From the NCBI RefSeq assembly GCF_004117075.1, contig NZ_CP026721.1:1984001-2048000 (forward strand): a DNA stretch of 64,000 nucleotides. Reading direction: 5' to 3'. The stretch is from Fervidobacterium changbaicum. GTDB lineage: Bacteria > Thermotogota > Thermotogae > Thermotogales > Fervidobacteriaceae. The notes beneath the pieces are model-generated. The model ran no database searches. It was not told where the DNA came from and saw only the letters and a program-made list of their open reading frames with translations. This document shows positions 17,139 through 25,708 of this stretch, one piece after another (the stretch's first letter is position 1; every line of letters starts with the position of its first letter). The translations under genes and the position numbers were made by a program.

Positions 17139-18350
17139 TCAATCTTTTAAATGTTTGTACATTCTTATCATAACATACGCATTGGCAAAGTAAAAAATGG
17201 AACTTACAACGAATATCCACGTATATCCGTTCTTGAATCTGGTGAGTGCGGCGAACAAATCTGCAGAGAGTGCTCTCGCAACGTTGCTAAGAAATGTGTT
17301 CATTCCATTGATCGACGAAAGATAACTAGCAGGTATGTTTGAAAAGACCAAAGCGGTAAGCAGAGGCCCTACCATGTTCATAACCGCGAAGCGTAGGATG
17401 TATACTGATGTGAAGGTTATCGGTTCCCTAACAAAACTCAAAAGCACAATTAAGATGGGGACGAAAACATATGAAAATATCAAGACGTTCATGTCCCCGA
17501 ATTTCCTTCCCAGCTTGTACGAAAAGATGGCACCTATGCTTGTTGCCAACTGCGCCATGGCAAGGATCGTTCCAATCAGCGAAGGGCTAAGATGGAAAAG
17601 GTCGTAAAAGATGACGTTTCCAAATGTGACAAACAGACCAGCTCCAAAGCCAACACTCATCGTGGACAAAAAATAGTAAAGTACAACCTTTTTTGCTTGT
17701 TCGTTGAGCTTTTTCAAAGTGGAAAAGAACTCTAATACGTTGGTATCGGTATCTGACTTGTAAAGCCTAGTATCGCTGAACTTTTCAATGCTAAGTCTTT
17801 TGACAGGAATTAAGGCGAGCAATCTGGAAATACTGGCGCTTATTAGTACAGCTTTCAAAGGGAAAACATCGCCAAGCACACCGCCCAGTATATTCCCCAA
17901 CACACCCGTGAGCATTCCCACACCGAAGTTCAGTCCCAAGACCTTCGTTCGATTATCTTTTGAGGTTTTCAATATAAGAAGCGTTGACAAAACGATACCT
18001 GTAGCAGTTGAAAACCCACCGAAGAGGAAGGAAGAGATACCAAGCTGGACGTACGATTTCGATAGAACCCTGTAAGTTCCGAAGAATACACTCAGAAGAT
18101 GCGTTGTAAACATGAGCTGTTTTTTATTTACCTTGTCCGCGATAATACCGAACACAAGTCCCAGCAGTGCACAACCCCATAAGAAAAAGGAGGTAATCCG
18201 ACCAACGTAGGAAGTTGGCATCCCGGAGGTTCGGAGCATCAGATTGAAGATGGTTCCGTATATGCCTTGAGCAAGTCCATCGGTAAAGGTGAAAATAGTG
18301 ATTAAGCGAGCAGCTGAATTAGTTGATGAAATGTCGGAAATGTGAGACAT
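17139..18350 (-). CDS. MFS transporter
   Basis: A 403-residue 12-helix major facilitator protein with the loop-2 signature GIIADKVNKKQLM. The first gene of a two-gene operon with the MATE transporter, which suggests a shared efflux role. The start ATG at 18350 is preceded by GAGGAGG at a longer than usual distance (about 12 bp). Substrate unknown. Confidence 0.9.
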   Translation of the reverse strand: MSHISDISSTNSAARLITIFTFTDGLAQGIYGTIFNLMLRTSGMPTSYVGRITSFFLWGCALLGLVFGIIADKVNKKQLMFTTHLLSVFFGTYRVLSKSYVQLGISSFLFGGFSTATGIVLSTLLILKTSKDNRTKVLGLNFGVGMLTGVLGNILGGVLGDVFPLKAVLISASISRLLALIPVKRLSIEKFSDTRLYKSDTDTNVLEFFSTLKKLNEQAKKVVLYYFLSTMSVGFGAGLFVTFGNVIFYDLFHLSPSLIGTILAMAQLATSIGAIFSYKLGRKFGDMNVLIFSYVFVPILIVLLSFVREPITFTSVYILRFAVMNMVGPLLTALVFSNIPASYLSSINGMNTFLSNVARALSADLFAALTRFKNGYTWIFVVSSIFYFANAYVMIRMYKHLKD

Positions 18351-18537
18351 ATTATCAAACGTCCTCCTCGTACTTTGACCCAGTCTAAGTCTGACTTTTA
18401 AGCAAGTGGCAAAATTTTGAAATTAAGTTAGCATATCGAACCATATCCAAATCAATTCTAACATCGCCATTCTTAAAATCAAGTACGGTTTATTGGTAAA
18501 CATTTTTCTTTGGCCAGGAATTTTTTGAATTTTTTTA

Positions 18538-18564
18538 TTAGCACTCTTGACAACTGAGTGCTAA
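18538..18564 (+). promoter_or_regulatory. CIRCE operator (HrcA-binding site)
   Basis: TTAGCACTC, a 9-nt spacer and GAGTGCTAA match the CIRCE consensus exactly. The spacer begins with the -35 hexamer of the downstream promoter, so HrcA binding would block RNA polymerase directly. Confidence 0.97.
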
Positions 18565-18575
18565 TATGGTATACT
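18547..18575 (+). promoter_or_regulatory. Heat-shock promoter overlapping CIRCE
   Basis: TTGACA (18547-18552) lies inside the CIRCE spacer; after 17 bp comes TATACT (18570-18575). It drives the Clp ATPase gene. Confidence 0.88.
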
Positions 18576-18630
18576 ACTGTCGGAAAAGAAAATTAAACAA
18601 AATAGAAATAAAAAGAAGGGAGTGGTTGAG

Positions 18631-20856
18631 ATGACATTCAACCTTGAGGAATTCACGGAAAACGCTCAGGAGATATTACAGTCTGTAACAGATGTATTGA
18701 ATCGTTACAGGCAGAATCAGATGGCACCTGAGCACATACTTTTGACTATGCTCGAAAACACAAAGAACGCGGCTTACGACATACTAACGCATCTAAACGT
18801 AGATGTTGATAGTTTGAGAAAAGATGTTGAGCGCGCTATCACTTCCAAAGGTGGCTATTACTACTCTTCCGGCGGAACAGGGCAGATCTATGTGACACCG
18901 GATACGACAAAAGTTATCAACGAAGCCAAGCGAGAAGCAAGGCGCATGGGTGACGAAAAAGTCGGAACAGACCACTTGCTACTTGCTATGGCAATCGTCC
19001 CAGAAACGACTGTCTACAGGCTGTTGGCAAGGTACGGGGTCACCCAAGACAAGCTCTATACAGCTATCAAAGAGCTTAGGATGAAGAGAACGTACTCAGA
19101 AGAGGAGAACATCGACGTCTTAGCAAAGTTCACAGAAAACTTGACAGAAATGGCGAAAAACGGCCAGTTAATGCCGGTCGTCGGTAGAGAAAACGAAGTC
19201 AATAGGATGATTGAAATCCTCGGAAGGAAGATCAAGAACAACCCGGTTCTAATCGGAGATCCCGGTGTTGGTAAGACGGCTATCGTTGAAGGTCTTGCCC
19301 AGAGGATTGTTGCAGGGAATGTCCCTGACTTTTTGAAGAATAAGACTATCCTTAAACTCGACCTTGCAAGGCTTGTAGCTGGGACAAAGTTCAGAGGAGA
19401 GTTCGAAGAAAGGCTTAAGAAACTCATCGATGTGCTCAAAAAGAGAACAGATGTTATCCTGTTCATCGACGAACTGCACACAGTTGTAGGTGCAGGTGCT
19501 GCTGAAGGTGCATTGGATGCTGGTAATATCTTAAAACCAGAACTTGCAAGAGGTACGCTCAGAGTGATAGGTGCAACAACTGTTGAAGAGTACAGAAAGC
19601 ACATTGAAAAGGATAAAGCGCTTGCAAGAAGATTCCAAGTCATATTCGTATCAGAACCTTCTGTAGAAGAGACTATCGAGATTTTAAAAGGTCTCAGGCA
19701 GAAGTTCGAAGAGTTCCACGGAGTAAAGATCAGCGATAAGGCTATAGAGGCAGCTGCTAAATTATCATCGAAATACATAACGGATAGGTTTATGCCTGAC
19801 AAGGCTGTAGACCTCGTAGATGAAGCTGCTGCACGTGCGAAGATCGATGGTAAGAAAGAAGTTCAGGAAGAAGACATCGCAAAGGTTGTCGAACGCTGGA
19901 CTGGAATACCCGTTGGTAAGATAATGGGGGATGAGAAGGAGAAGATCAAAAATCTCGAGAAGCTCATCCATGAAAAGTTCGTAGACCAAGAAGAGGCTGT
20001 AAAAGTTGTAGCAAATGCAATAAAGATGTCGCGCGCTGGTATACGCAATCCAAAACGCCCGCTTGGAGTATTCCTGTTCCTTGGGCCAACGGGTGTTGGT
20101 AAGACAGAACTTGCAAAGAGACTTGCCGATGTTTTGTTTGGTAGTGAAAAGGCACTGATCAGGATCGACATGAGTGAATACATGGAAAAGCACTCGGTTG
20201 CAAGGTTAATTGGTGCACCTCCGGGATACGTTGGTTACGAAGAAGGTGGCCAATTGACGGAACAGGTCAGAAGAAGACCGTACAGTGTCGTGCTCTTTGA
20301 CGAAATTGAAAAAGCACATCCAGAGGTTTTCAACGTACTGCTGCAGCTCTTTGACGACGGTCGGTTGACCGATGGTAAGGGAACAACCGTCGATTTCAGA
20401 AATACGATAATCATTATGACAAGTAACATAGGCTCAGACATAATTATCCAGGACATCGAAGATGGTTTGGAAAGTGTGATACCAAGACATATCGAAGAGG
20501 AGATGCGCAGGTATTTCAGGCCGGAACTGATCAACAGGATCGATGCAGCAGTCGTGTTCAAACCGCTCAAGAAGGAGCACATCAAACAGATAATCGATAT
20601 CTACCTCAAAGAACTCAACGAAAGACTTGCTGACAGAAACATTGTTGTTGAGTTGGATGAATCGATGAAAGAGTACTTGGCTACGGAAGGTTACGTGCCA
20701 ACTATGGGTGCAAGGCCTCTAAGAAGGCTGTTTGAGAACACTGTCGAATTCAAGCTTGCAGAACTTATAATCGATGAGCAAGTAAAAGAAGGTCAAAAGG
20801 TGAAGTTTTACTGGAAAGACGAAGGACTTTACTGGGAGATTTCGGATAATAAGTAA
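18631..20856 (+). CDS. clpC: Clp family AAA+ unfoldase (ClpC/ClpA type)
   Basis: A 741-residue two-ring-domain AAA+ chaperone that unfolds proteins for a ClpP-type protease or for refolding. A Clp N-domain (about residues 1-145) precedes D1, with Walker [10 protein letters not shown] at about 209 and [13 protein letters not shown]2 has Walker [10 protein letters not shown] at about 485 and [12 protein letters not shown], and a D2-small domain ends the protein. The linker between D1 and D2 is too short for a ClpB-type coiled-coil M domain, which argues against ClpB. The ATG at 18631 has AAGGGAG 9 bp upstream; the upstream GTG at 18622 abuts that site. A perfect CIRCE places it under HrcA. Confidence 0.92.
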   Translation: MTFNLEEFTENAQEILQSVTDVLNRYRQNQMAPEHILLTMLENTKNAAYDILTHLNVDVDSLRKDVERAITSKGGYYYSSGGTGQIYVTPDTTKVINEAKREARRMGDEKVGTDHLLLAMAIVPETTVYRLLARYGVTQDKLYTAIKELRMKRTYSEEENIDVLAKFTENLTEMAKNGQLMPVVGRENEVNRMIEILGRKIKNNPVLIGDPGVGKTAIVEGLAQRIVAGNVPDFLKNKTILKLDLARLVAGTKFRGEFEERLKKLIDVLKKRTDVILFIDELHTVVGAGAAEGALDAGNILKPELARGTLRVIGATTVEEYRKHIEKDKALARRFQVIFVSEPSVEETIEILKGLRQKFEEFHGVKISDKAIEAAAKLSSKYITDRFMPDKAVDLVDEAAARAKIDGKKEVQEEDIAKVVERWTGIPVGKIMGDEKEKIKNLEKLIHEKFVDQEEAVKVVANAIKMSRAGIRNPKRPLGVFLFLGPTGVGKTELAKRLADVLFGSEKALIRIDMSEYMEKHSVARLIGAPPGYVGYEEGGQLTEQVRRRPYSVVLFDEIEKAHPEVFNVLLQLFDDGRLTDGKGTTVDFRNTIIIMTSNIGSDIIIQDIEDGLESVIPRHIEEEMRRYFRPELINRIDAAVVFKPLKKEHIKQIIDIYLKELNERLADRNIVVELDESMKEYLATEGYVPTMGARPLRRLFENTVEFKLAELIIDEQVKEGQKVKFYWKDEGLYWEISDNK

Positions 20857-20875
20857 ATAGAGTGGACATTATCCC

Positions 20876-20918
20876 GAACCCTCCTCAGGATGTGAATTTT
20901 GAGGAGGGTTCTTTTTTT
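20876..20918 (+). terminator. Rho-independent terminator of the Clp gene
   Basis: GAACCCTCCTCA (20876-20887) pairs with TGAGGAGGGTTC (20900-20911), followed by seven T. Confidence 0.95.
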
Positions 20919-20957
20919 GAATTTTCTATACGATAAAGTTTGTGTTGTTGCACCCTG

Positions 20958-20986
20958 TTGACAGATAAAAGGTTATGTGGTAGAAT
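20958..20986 (+). promoter_or_regulatory. Promoter of the tRNA-Cys/tRNA-CAU pair
   Basis: TTGACA (20958-20963), a 17-bp spacer and TAGAAT (20981-20986), 14 bp before the tRNA-Cys 5' end. Confidence 0.82.
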
Positions 20987-21000
20987 GTAACACGCAATGG

Positions 21001-21077
21001 GGCGACGTAGCCAAGGGGTCTAAGGCGGAGGTCTGCAAAATCTCTATTCGAGGGTTCAAATCCCTCCGTCGCCTCCA
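21001..21077 (+). tRNA. tRNA-Cys (GCA)
   Basis: A full cloverleaf: acceptor GGCGACG/CGTCGCC, anticodon loop CTGCAAA (anticodon GCA), T-loop GTTCAAATC, and CCA encoded at 21075-21077. Confidence 0.95.
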
Positions 21078-21084
21078 GGCGAGT

Positions 21085-21160
21085 GGGCTCGTAGCTCAGT
21101 TGGCAGAGCATCCGGCTCATAACCGGACGGTCGGGGGTTCGATCCCCTCCGAGCCCACCA
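21085..21160 (+). tRNA. tRNA with CAT anticodon (elongator Met, or Ile2)
   Basis: A full cloverleaf: acceptor GGGCTCG/CGAGCCC, anticodon stem TCCGG/CCGGA with loop CTCATAA, encoded CCA. The first pair is normal and the anticodon stem lacks the GGG/CCC run, so it is not the initiator. The acceptor stem and the start of the D-arm are the same as those of tRNA-Ile(GAT) at 58308, so a lysidine-modified tRNA-Ile2 is possible. Confidence 0.9.
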
Positions 21161-21166
21161 GAAGAT

Positions 21167-21200
21167 AAAGATGCAGCGGGCATACGCCCGTCTTTGTTTT
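21167..21200 (+). terminator. Possible terminator after the tRNA pair
   Basis: CGGGC-ATAC-GCCCG is flanked by AAAGA and TCTTT, and the 3' side is T-rich. The stem contains an unpaired segment, so the call is tentative. Confidence 0.45.
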
Positions 21201-21235
21201 ATGTTTTACAGAAGTTCAATCACAAAATTCCCGCT

Positions 21236-21284
21236 CTGCTTGACTGAGTAAAGCAGGGCCGATAGACCGAGGGAGGAGGTGCTT
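21236..21284 (+). promoter_or_regulatory. Structured rpsF leader, possible S6:S18 binding motif
   Basis: CTGCTT (21236-21241) pairs with AAGCAG (21251-21256). It is followed by CCGATAGACCGA and then the ribosome-binding site GGGAGGAGG. A hairpin followed by unpaired CCG just before rpsF resembles the described S6:S18 autoregulatory motif. The fit to the consensus is not verified. Confidence 0.4.
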
Positions 21285-21285
21285 T

Positions 21286-21672
21286 ATGAGGATCTACGAA
21301 ACGATGTTTATCATCAAACCAGACGTACCAGAGGAAGAAAGGAACAAGTTGGTAGAGAACGTTAAGAAGTTCCTGGAGGAAAGAGTCGGAGCACAAGTGG
21401 AGAACGTTGACAGATGGGGTATTAGGAAACTTGCCTACAAGATTGGGAAGTACTTCGAAGGTGATTACACAGTTCTCTACTTCAGGTCAAATGGGCAAGG
21501 GCTTGAACAACTGGAGAACTATTTCAAGGTGCACCCAGAGTTCATGAGATGGCAAACGTTCAGAAGAGAAGACCTTGAGAAGAAGGAAAGAAAAGCAGCA
21601 AGGGCTAAAAAAGAAGAGGTTTCCAACGAGGAAGTTCAACAGGAGGGTGCTTCTGAAGAGAAGGTGGAATAA
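21286..21672 (+). CDS. rpsF: 30S ribosomal protein S6
   Basis: A 128-residue S6 protein with the typical start MRIYETMFIIKPDVPEEE and central WGIRKLAYKIGKYFEGDYT. It binds the central domain of 16S rRNA with S18. A charged C-terminal extension of about 30 residues (Lys/Glu-rich) follows the S6 fold. A strong GGGAGGAGGTG precedes it. The stop overlaps the ssb start by one base (TAATG), so translation is coupled. The order rpsF-ssb-rpsR is the common bacterial operon. Confidence 0.98.
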   Translation: MRIYETMFIIKPDVPEEERNKLVENVKKFLEERVGAQVENVDRWGIRKLAYKIGKYFEGDYTVLYFRSNGQGLEQLENYFKVHPEFMRWQTFRREDLEKKERKAARAKKEEVSNEEVQQEGASEEKVE

Positions 21673-22082
21673 TGTCGTATAACAAAGTGGTGCTTGTTGG
21701 AAGGTTAACGCGAGATCCTGAGACAAGGCAGACAATCGATGGAAATTTGGTAACAACATTTACGATTGCGGTCAACCGAGGTAGCAACGGAGACGAAGCT
21801 GATTTTATAAGGGTTGTAGCATTTAGAAAGTTGGCGGAATTGGCCCACAACTATCTCCAAAAAGGACGTATGGTCTTGGTTGACGGCAAGCTTAGGATAA
21901 ACAAATGGAAGACAAACGACGGACAGACAAGATCTACCGTTGAAATATGGGCAGATAATATCGTGTTTGTCGATTCAAGGAAAGGCGAAAGAGAGATTCC
22001 AGAAGAGATACCTTACGAAGAAGTTTTTGGAGAAGATGCGGAAGAAGAAGATATTCCCGGCGATGATGAGCCACCATTTTGA
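21672..22082 (+). CDS. ssb: Single-stranded DNA-binding protein
   Basis: A 136-residue SSB. The OB-fold begins SYNKVVLVGRLTRDPE and contains ADFIRVVAFRKLAELAHNYL. An acidic tail ends DDEPPF, the conserved tip that recruits replication and repair proteins. It protects single-stranded DNA during replication. It lies between rpsF and rpsR as in most bacteria. Confidence 0.98.
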   Translation: MSYNKVVLVGRLTRDPETRQTIDGNLVTTFTIAVNRGSNGDEADFIRVVAFRKLAELAHNYLQKGRMVLVDGKLRINKWKTNDGQTRSTVEIWADNIVFVDSRKGEREIPEEIPYEEVFGEDAEEEDIPGDDEPPF

Positions 22083-22115
22083 TGAATTAGGAAACTAAAA
22101 TAGGAGGGAAGTAGG

Positions 22116-22346
22116 ATGCCAAGAGTAAGGCAGAGAAGAAGAAAAGTTAAAGCTTGTAAGCTGTGCGAAATGAACGTTGAATATGTTGATTATAAAGATA
22201 CAAAACTACTCAAAGATTTCTTGAACGAAAAAGGTAAGATCCTTCCAAGAAGACTGACGGGAAACTGTGCAAAACACCAGAGAATGGTAAAAACAGCAAT
22301 CAAAAGAGCAAGACAGATGGCATTGTTACCATACCTCAGGTACTAA
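22116..22346 (+). CDS. rpsR: 30S ribosomal protein S18
   Basis: A 76-residue S18 with [19 protein letters not shown], the central [17 protein letters not shown] and the C-terminal [10 protein letters not shown]. Cysteines at CKLC and a later CAKH suggest a zinc-binding (C+) form. It pairs with S6 in the small subunit. AGGAGGG precedes the ATG. A terminator closes the operon. Confidence 0.98.
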   Translation: MPRVRQRRRKVKACKLCEMNVEYVDYKDTKLLKDFLNEKGKILPRRLTGNCAKHQRMVKTAIKRARQMALLPYLRY

Positions 22347-22364
22347 TTAAATTGAGAATAAACG

Positions 22365-22399
22365 AAGTCGCCAGTCACCGATTGGCGACTTTCTTTTTC
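22365..22399 (+). terminator. Rho-independent terminator of rpsF-ssb-rpsR
   Basis: AAGTCGCCA (22365-22373) pairs with TGGCGACTT (22383-22391) followed by TCTTTTTC. Confidence 0.92.
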
Positions 22400-22440
22400 T
22401 TTTCATTACTTCAAAAGTTTAATCAAAGAGGTGTTCAAAT

Positions 22441-23358
22441 ATGGAAAATAGCATCACTTCAAAGATTGTTTTTACAACCGTCATTGTTGTCTTTTTATTT
22501 CCTTTTATCTTAAACCTTTTTGCTATTGAAGTTCCACAAGATTGGATATTATATACGAACGGACCAAAATTAGAAGAGCTGATGCCGGTAAAAACGGATC
22601 TGGTTGTCATAGACTACTCAGCTGACGGTACTGATAAAAAGGCTTTTAAGAGAGAAGACTTAGCGCCTTTGAAGGCGCAAGGTAAGAAAGTATTTGCCTA
22701 TTTGAATTTTGCTGTAGCGGAGGACTGGAGATTCTATTGGAAATCTTTAAATAAAGCTCTTATACTAGGACCACTCGGTGATTGGCCCGGTGAGTACTAC
22801 GTAAAATACTGGTACTCGGAATGGTATGATGTGGTGAAGCAATACATGAAGAAGATCACAACAGCAGGTTTTGATGGTGTTGTACTGGACTGGATAAACG
22901 TCTATCAGCACTCTAAGCTACAGCAGTTGTCTGGGAAAAGTGAGAATGGACTGAAAATGGCTATCGTGGAAAATCTTAGAAAGTTAATCAAAGATTTTCC
23001 CAACATCGAATACGTGTTGATAAATGGTGAGGATATCCTGATTGAATTTCCGGAATTCAGGGAAAAAGTGAAATACGTTCTTGTTGAAAGCCTCTTTTTC
23101 CACAAAGCTGTTCTCGCGATAAATACGAAAGAGTTTTTCAGCAGACTTAATAAGCTTACTGAGTTGCAAAAATACGGCATAACAATACTTTCTGTTGAGT
23201 ACATCGATAACGGAAATCCATTCGATAGTACGAACGCAGAGCGTATAAACACGTATGTAAGCTTGGCAAGAAAATATGGATTTCGATACTACATCGCACG
23301 TCTGGATATGAAGCTCAACGCTGTTAATGTTCCAAGGGTACCGACAAGAAAAGACTAA
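22441..23358 (+). CDS. Secreted GH114/TM1410-like glycosidase family protein
   Basis: A 305-residue protein with a signal or anchor segment (residues 8-28). The following TIM-barrel-like domain contains DLVVIDYSADGT, KVFAYLNFAVAEDWRFYW and GFDGVVLDWINVY, features of the GH114 (endo-alpha-1,4-polygalactosaminidase) and TM1410-like families. Asp in VIDY and VLDW are candidate catalytic residues. Activity in the Thermotogota members is not established to my knowledge. GAGGTG precedes the ATG. It is convergent with era, 23 bp apart. Confidence 0.8.
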   Translation: MENSITSKIVFTTVIVVFLFPFILNLFAIEVPQDWILYTNGPKLEELMPVKTDLVVIDYSADGTDKKAFKREDLAPLKAQGKKVFAYLNFAVAEDWRFYWKSLNKALILGPLGDWPGEYYVKYWYSEWYDVVKQYMKKITTAGFDGVVLDWINVYQHSKLQQLSGKSENGLKMAIVENLRKLIKDFPNIEYVLINGEDILIEFPEFREKVKYVLVESLFFHKAVLAINTKEFFSRLNKLTELQKYGITILSVEYIDNGNPFDSTNAERINTYVSLARKYGFRYYIARLDMKLNAVNVPRVPTRKD

Positions 23359-23381
23359 AAAATAAGTGGTGTTTGGCTTTC

Positions 23382-24278
23382 TCAATCTAAATCATCACGC
23401 ATGCCTACTTCGTTGAGGATTATAAAATCCTTGTTCCTCCAATCCTTCTTGACCTTCACATGGAGGTCCAAATAAACCTTTGAACCTAAGAAGTATTCAA
23501 TGTCCTTTCTTGCGCTTTCTCCGATTTTCTTTATCATTCTACCTTCTTGTCCGATGATTATGCCTTTCTGACTCTCTCGCTCAACGTAGATGTTGGCTCT
23601 GATGTAAACAACTCCATTTGGCCGTTCTTTAACCTCCTCTACAATAACGGCAACGGAATGGGGGATCTCTTCGTACGTGAAGTGGAATATCTTTTCCCTA
23701 ATCAACTCAGCGGCGATGAACGAGAGAGGTCTATCGACTATGATATCCTCTGGATAAAGCTGAGGACCTTCAGGTAAGTGTTGCTTGATCTTTTCAACGA
23801 GCTCGTTCAATCCTTCCCCAGTTACAGCTGACGTTCGGACCACGTCCAGAAGATTGTTCACGTGTTTTCTGATTAGTTCTTCTATAAAGTCGGCACGTTC
23901 ACCATCAACAAGGTCTATCTTGTTGATCACACCTATCGTTGGTGTTCCAGATTGGTTTATGTAATTCGATATGTGTTCTTCCGGTGTTTCAAATCCTTCC
24001 TTTGCGTCGATTGTGAAGAGCAACAGGTCAACGTTTTTCAATGCTTGGACCGCAGCTTTGACCATGTACTCGCCAAGCCTGTGCAACGGTTTGTGTATAC
24101 CCGGTGTGTCGACGAATATAATCTGGGATTCAGGGTCGGTGTATATAACATTTATTCGGTTCCTCGTTGTTTGCGGTTTGTCCGATACGATAACAACCTT
24201 TTTCTTCATTATTGCGTTAATTATAGAAGATTTTCCAACGTTTGGTTTACCGACAAATGAGACAAATCCACTTTTCAC
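23382..24278 (-). CDS. era: GTPase Era
   Basis: A 298-residue Era. GTPase motifs are GKPNVGKSS (G1), DTPGIHKP (G3) and NKIDLVDG (G4). The C-terminal KH domain contains [23 protein letters not shown]. It binds the 3' end of 16S rRNA and helps assemble the small subunit. It starts with GTG at 24278; TAGGAGGTG lies at the correct distance upstream. An IS110-family element is inserted immediately beyond this site, so era may have lost transcription from its upstream operon. Confidence 0.97.
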   Translation of the reverse strand: MKSGFVSFVGKPNVGKSSIINAIMKKKVVIVSDKPQTTRNRINVIYTDPESQIIFVDTPGIHKPLHRLGEYMVKAAVQALKNVDLLLFTIDAKEGFETPEEHISNYINQSGTPTIGVINKIDLVDGERADFIEELIRKHVNNLLDVVRTSAVTGEGLNELVEKIKQHLPEGPQLYPEDIIVDRPLSFIAAELIREKIFHFTYEEIPHSVAVIVEEVKERPNGVVYIRANIYVERESQKGIIIGQEGRMIKKIGESARKDIEYFLGSKVYLDLHVKVKKDWRNKDFIILNEVGMRDDLD

Positions 24279-24302
24279 CTTAACACCTCCTACATAAAAA
24301 TA

Positions 24303-24311
24303 TGGTATAAA
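24303..24311 (+). promoter_or_regulatory. Extended -10 upstream of the IS110 non-coding RNA
   Basis: TGGTATAAA (TGnTATAAA) would start transcription at about 24318, just ahead of the structured region. No good -35 is seen. Confidence 0.4.
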
Positions 24312-24317
24312 TAATTT

Positions 24318-24475
24318 AGCTTAAAAAAATTGAGGGCAGGACAACTTATGTCACCTTGGCTTTTAAGCCATTTTGGGAGTCTGTTGCCTGCCTTTAACCA
24401 TGATTAGTTGGTTGGGCTTTCAGCCCTCGTCAGCATGGAGGATTGGTTCAGTAGGCTCCCTGCCCTCATCAATTG
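24318..24475 (+). ncRNA. Candidate IS110 bridge RNA
   Basis: The stretch upstream of the recombinase folds well by eye. GGCAGG and CAAC (24335-24345, one bulged A) pair with GTTG-CCTGCC (24383-24392), enclosing a loop that contains TGGCT-TTTA-AGCCA. A second domain has CCATG (24398-24402) with CATGG (24434-24438) around GGGC-TTTCA-GCCC. Alternatively TGAGGGCAGG (24331-24340) pairs with CCTGCCCTCA (24459-24468) over the whole region. Two loop domains upstream of an IS110 recombinase are what the IS621 bridge RNA shows. Its 5' and 3' ends are not determined. Confidence 0.6.
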
Positions 24476-24490
24476 AAAGGAGGTTCTTGT

Positions 24491-25690
24491 ATGAATAACT
24501 TCTCCATATTCGTCGGCATCGATGTTTCCAAGGATAAGTTCAACGTCTGCGCTATCTCTAATCCCAGTTCCATCATCTTCGAATCTTCTTTCGATATGTC
24601 CCAGCAAGGCTTTTCCTCCTTCGCAAACAAACTCTCTGCCTTCCCAAAACAATCCATCATCATCGCTATGGAATCTACTGGCTGTTATCATCTCAACCTT
24701 CTGGCTTTCCTTTCTTCCAACGACTTTGCTTGCGCTGTTTTTAATCCTCTAACTGTTAAAAACTTTGCTTCTCTTCGAAAGACCAAAACCGACAAAATCG
24801 ATGCTCGCATTATCGCTACTGCTTTGTTTTACCTACAACATCAAATTCCTTCTTCTGCTTTTGTCAACTCTGAGCTTCGTGATATTGTCAGAGCACGCGA
24901 AAACATTATCCACCGCATCGCAAAAGTTAAAGACAATATCGAAAAACTGCTCAACGTTCTTTTCCCTGAACTCGAAAGAGTTACCAATATCTACAGTGAC
25001 ACTATCCTCAATCTTCTTTCTCATTTCCCTTCTGCCAAGGCTATTCAAAAGGCTCGTAATCTGGATGTGTTCTTTTCCAAAGACCGTGGCAGAAGTACAA
25101 AACTTAATGCTCAAAAACTTAAAGAACTCGCTAATAACTCGATTGCTCAATATTGGCCGATGAAAGAAAAGATTCTTGTGCAAAATATCAAAGAACTACA
25201 ATTTTTACAGCAACAGCTTGAAGAATACGACAAGATGATGAAAGAATATTGCGAATGTAGTGCGATAAACCTTGATATCGAGATACTCACGTCAATACCA
25301 GGTATTGGTGAAAACAGCGCGATGCATTTCTTGGCAGAAGTTGGAGATATCTCAAGATTTAGTACATACAAAAAACTCATTGCGTATTGTGGACTCGATC
25401 CAAGCATTGCCCAATCAGGCAAAAGCAAAGTAGAAGGACACATATCGAAAAGGGGCAATGCCCACCTAAGACGAATACTATGGCTAATGGCAGTGAGTGT
25501 AGTGATTCACAACGAATATTTCCGAACATACTATGAACGAAAAAGGCAGCAAGGTATACCGTACAAAAAAGCGATAATGTCAGTAGTACACAAGTTATTG
25601 CGAACGTTGTACGCAATGTTGAGAAAGAAAGAGAAGTTCAATATTGATTATGCTATCTCACACTCAAAACAAAAATTTAATTTTGCATAG
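24491..25690 (+). CDS. IS110 family transposase/recombinase
   Basis: A 399-residue protein. The N-terminal RuvC-like DEDD domain shows FVGIDVSKDKF, IAMESTGCYH and KTDKIDARIIA. A central coiled coil (about residues 130-240) follows. The C-terminal Tnp domain has TSIPGIGENSAMHFLAEVGD, KKLIAYCGLDPSIAQSGKSK and HISKRGNAHLRRILW, with the Ser of QSGKSK as the likely nucleophile. Family members recombine DNA under guidance of a bridge RNA. The ATG at 24491 follows AAAGGAGG; a longer frame from 24473 would begin before that site. It appears intact. Confidence 0.95.
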   Translation: MNNFSIFVGIDVSKDKFNVCAISNPSSIIFESSFDMSQQGFSSFANKLSAFPKQSIIIAMESTGCYHLNLLAFLSSNDFACAVFNPLTVKNFASLRKTKTDKIDARIIATALFYLQHQIPSSAFVNSELRDIVRARENIIHRIAKVKDNIEKLLNVLFPELERVTNIYSDTILNLLSHFPSAKAIQKARNLDVFFSKDRGRSTKLNAQKLKELANNSIAQYWPMKEKILVQNIKELQFLQQQLEEYDKMMKEYCECSAINLDIEILTSIPGIGENSAMHFLAEVGDISRFSTYKKLIAYCGLDPSIAQSGKSKVEGHISKRGNAHLRRILWLMAVSVVIHNEYFRTYYERKRQQGIPYKKAIMSVVHKLLRTLYAMLRKKEKFNIDYAISHSKQKFNFA

Positions 25691-25708
25691 TTGACTCCTA
25701 ATTCTTTT

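Larger units (their letters stand above)
24293..25700 (+). mobile_element. IS110-family insertion sequence, about 1.4 kb
   Basis: It contains an IS110-type DEDD/Ser recombinase and a structured non-coding region upstream. As usual for IS110 there are no terminal inverted repeats. The direct repeat CTCCTA at 24287-24292 and 25695-25700 flanks the element and includes CT, a core dinucleotide known from IS621. Removing the element joins the end of holA (stop at 25709) to the era ribosome-binding site with a short natural spacing. Boundaries are inferred from this repeat and may be off by a few bases. Confidence 0.72.

Noticed and set aside
20926-21183. Frames across the tRNA-Cys/CAU pair on both strands
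   Set aside because: They are translations of tRNA sequence.
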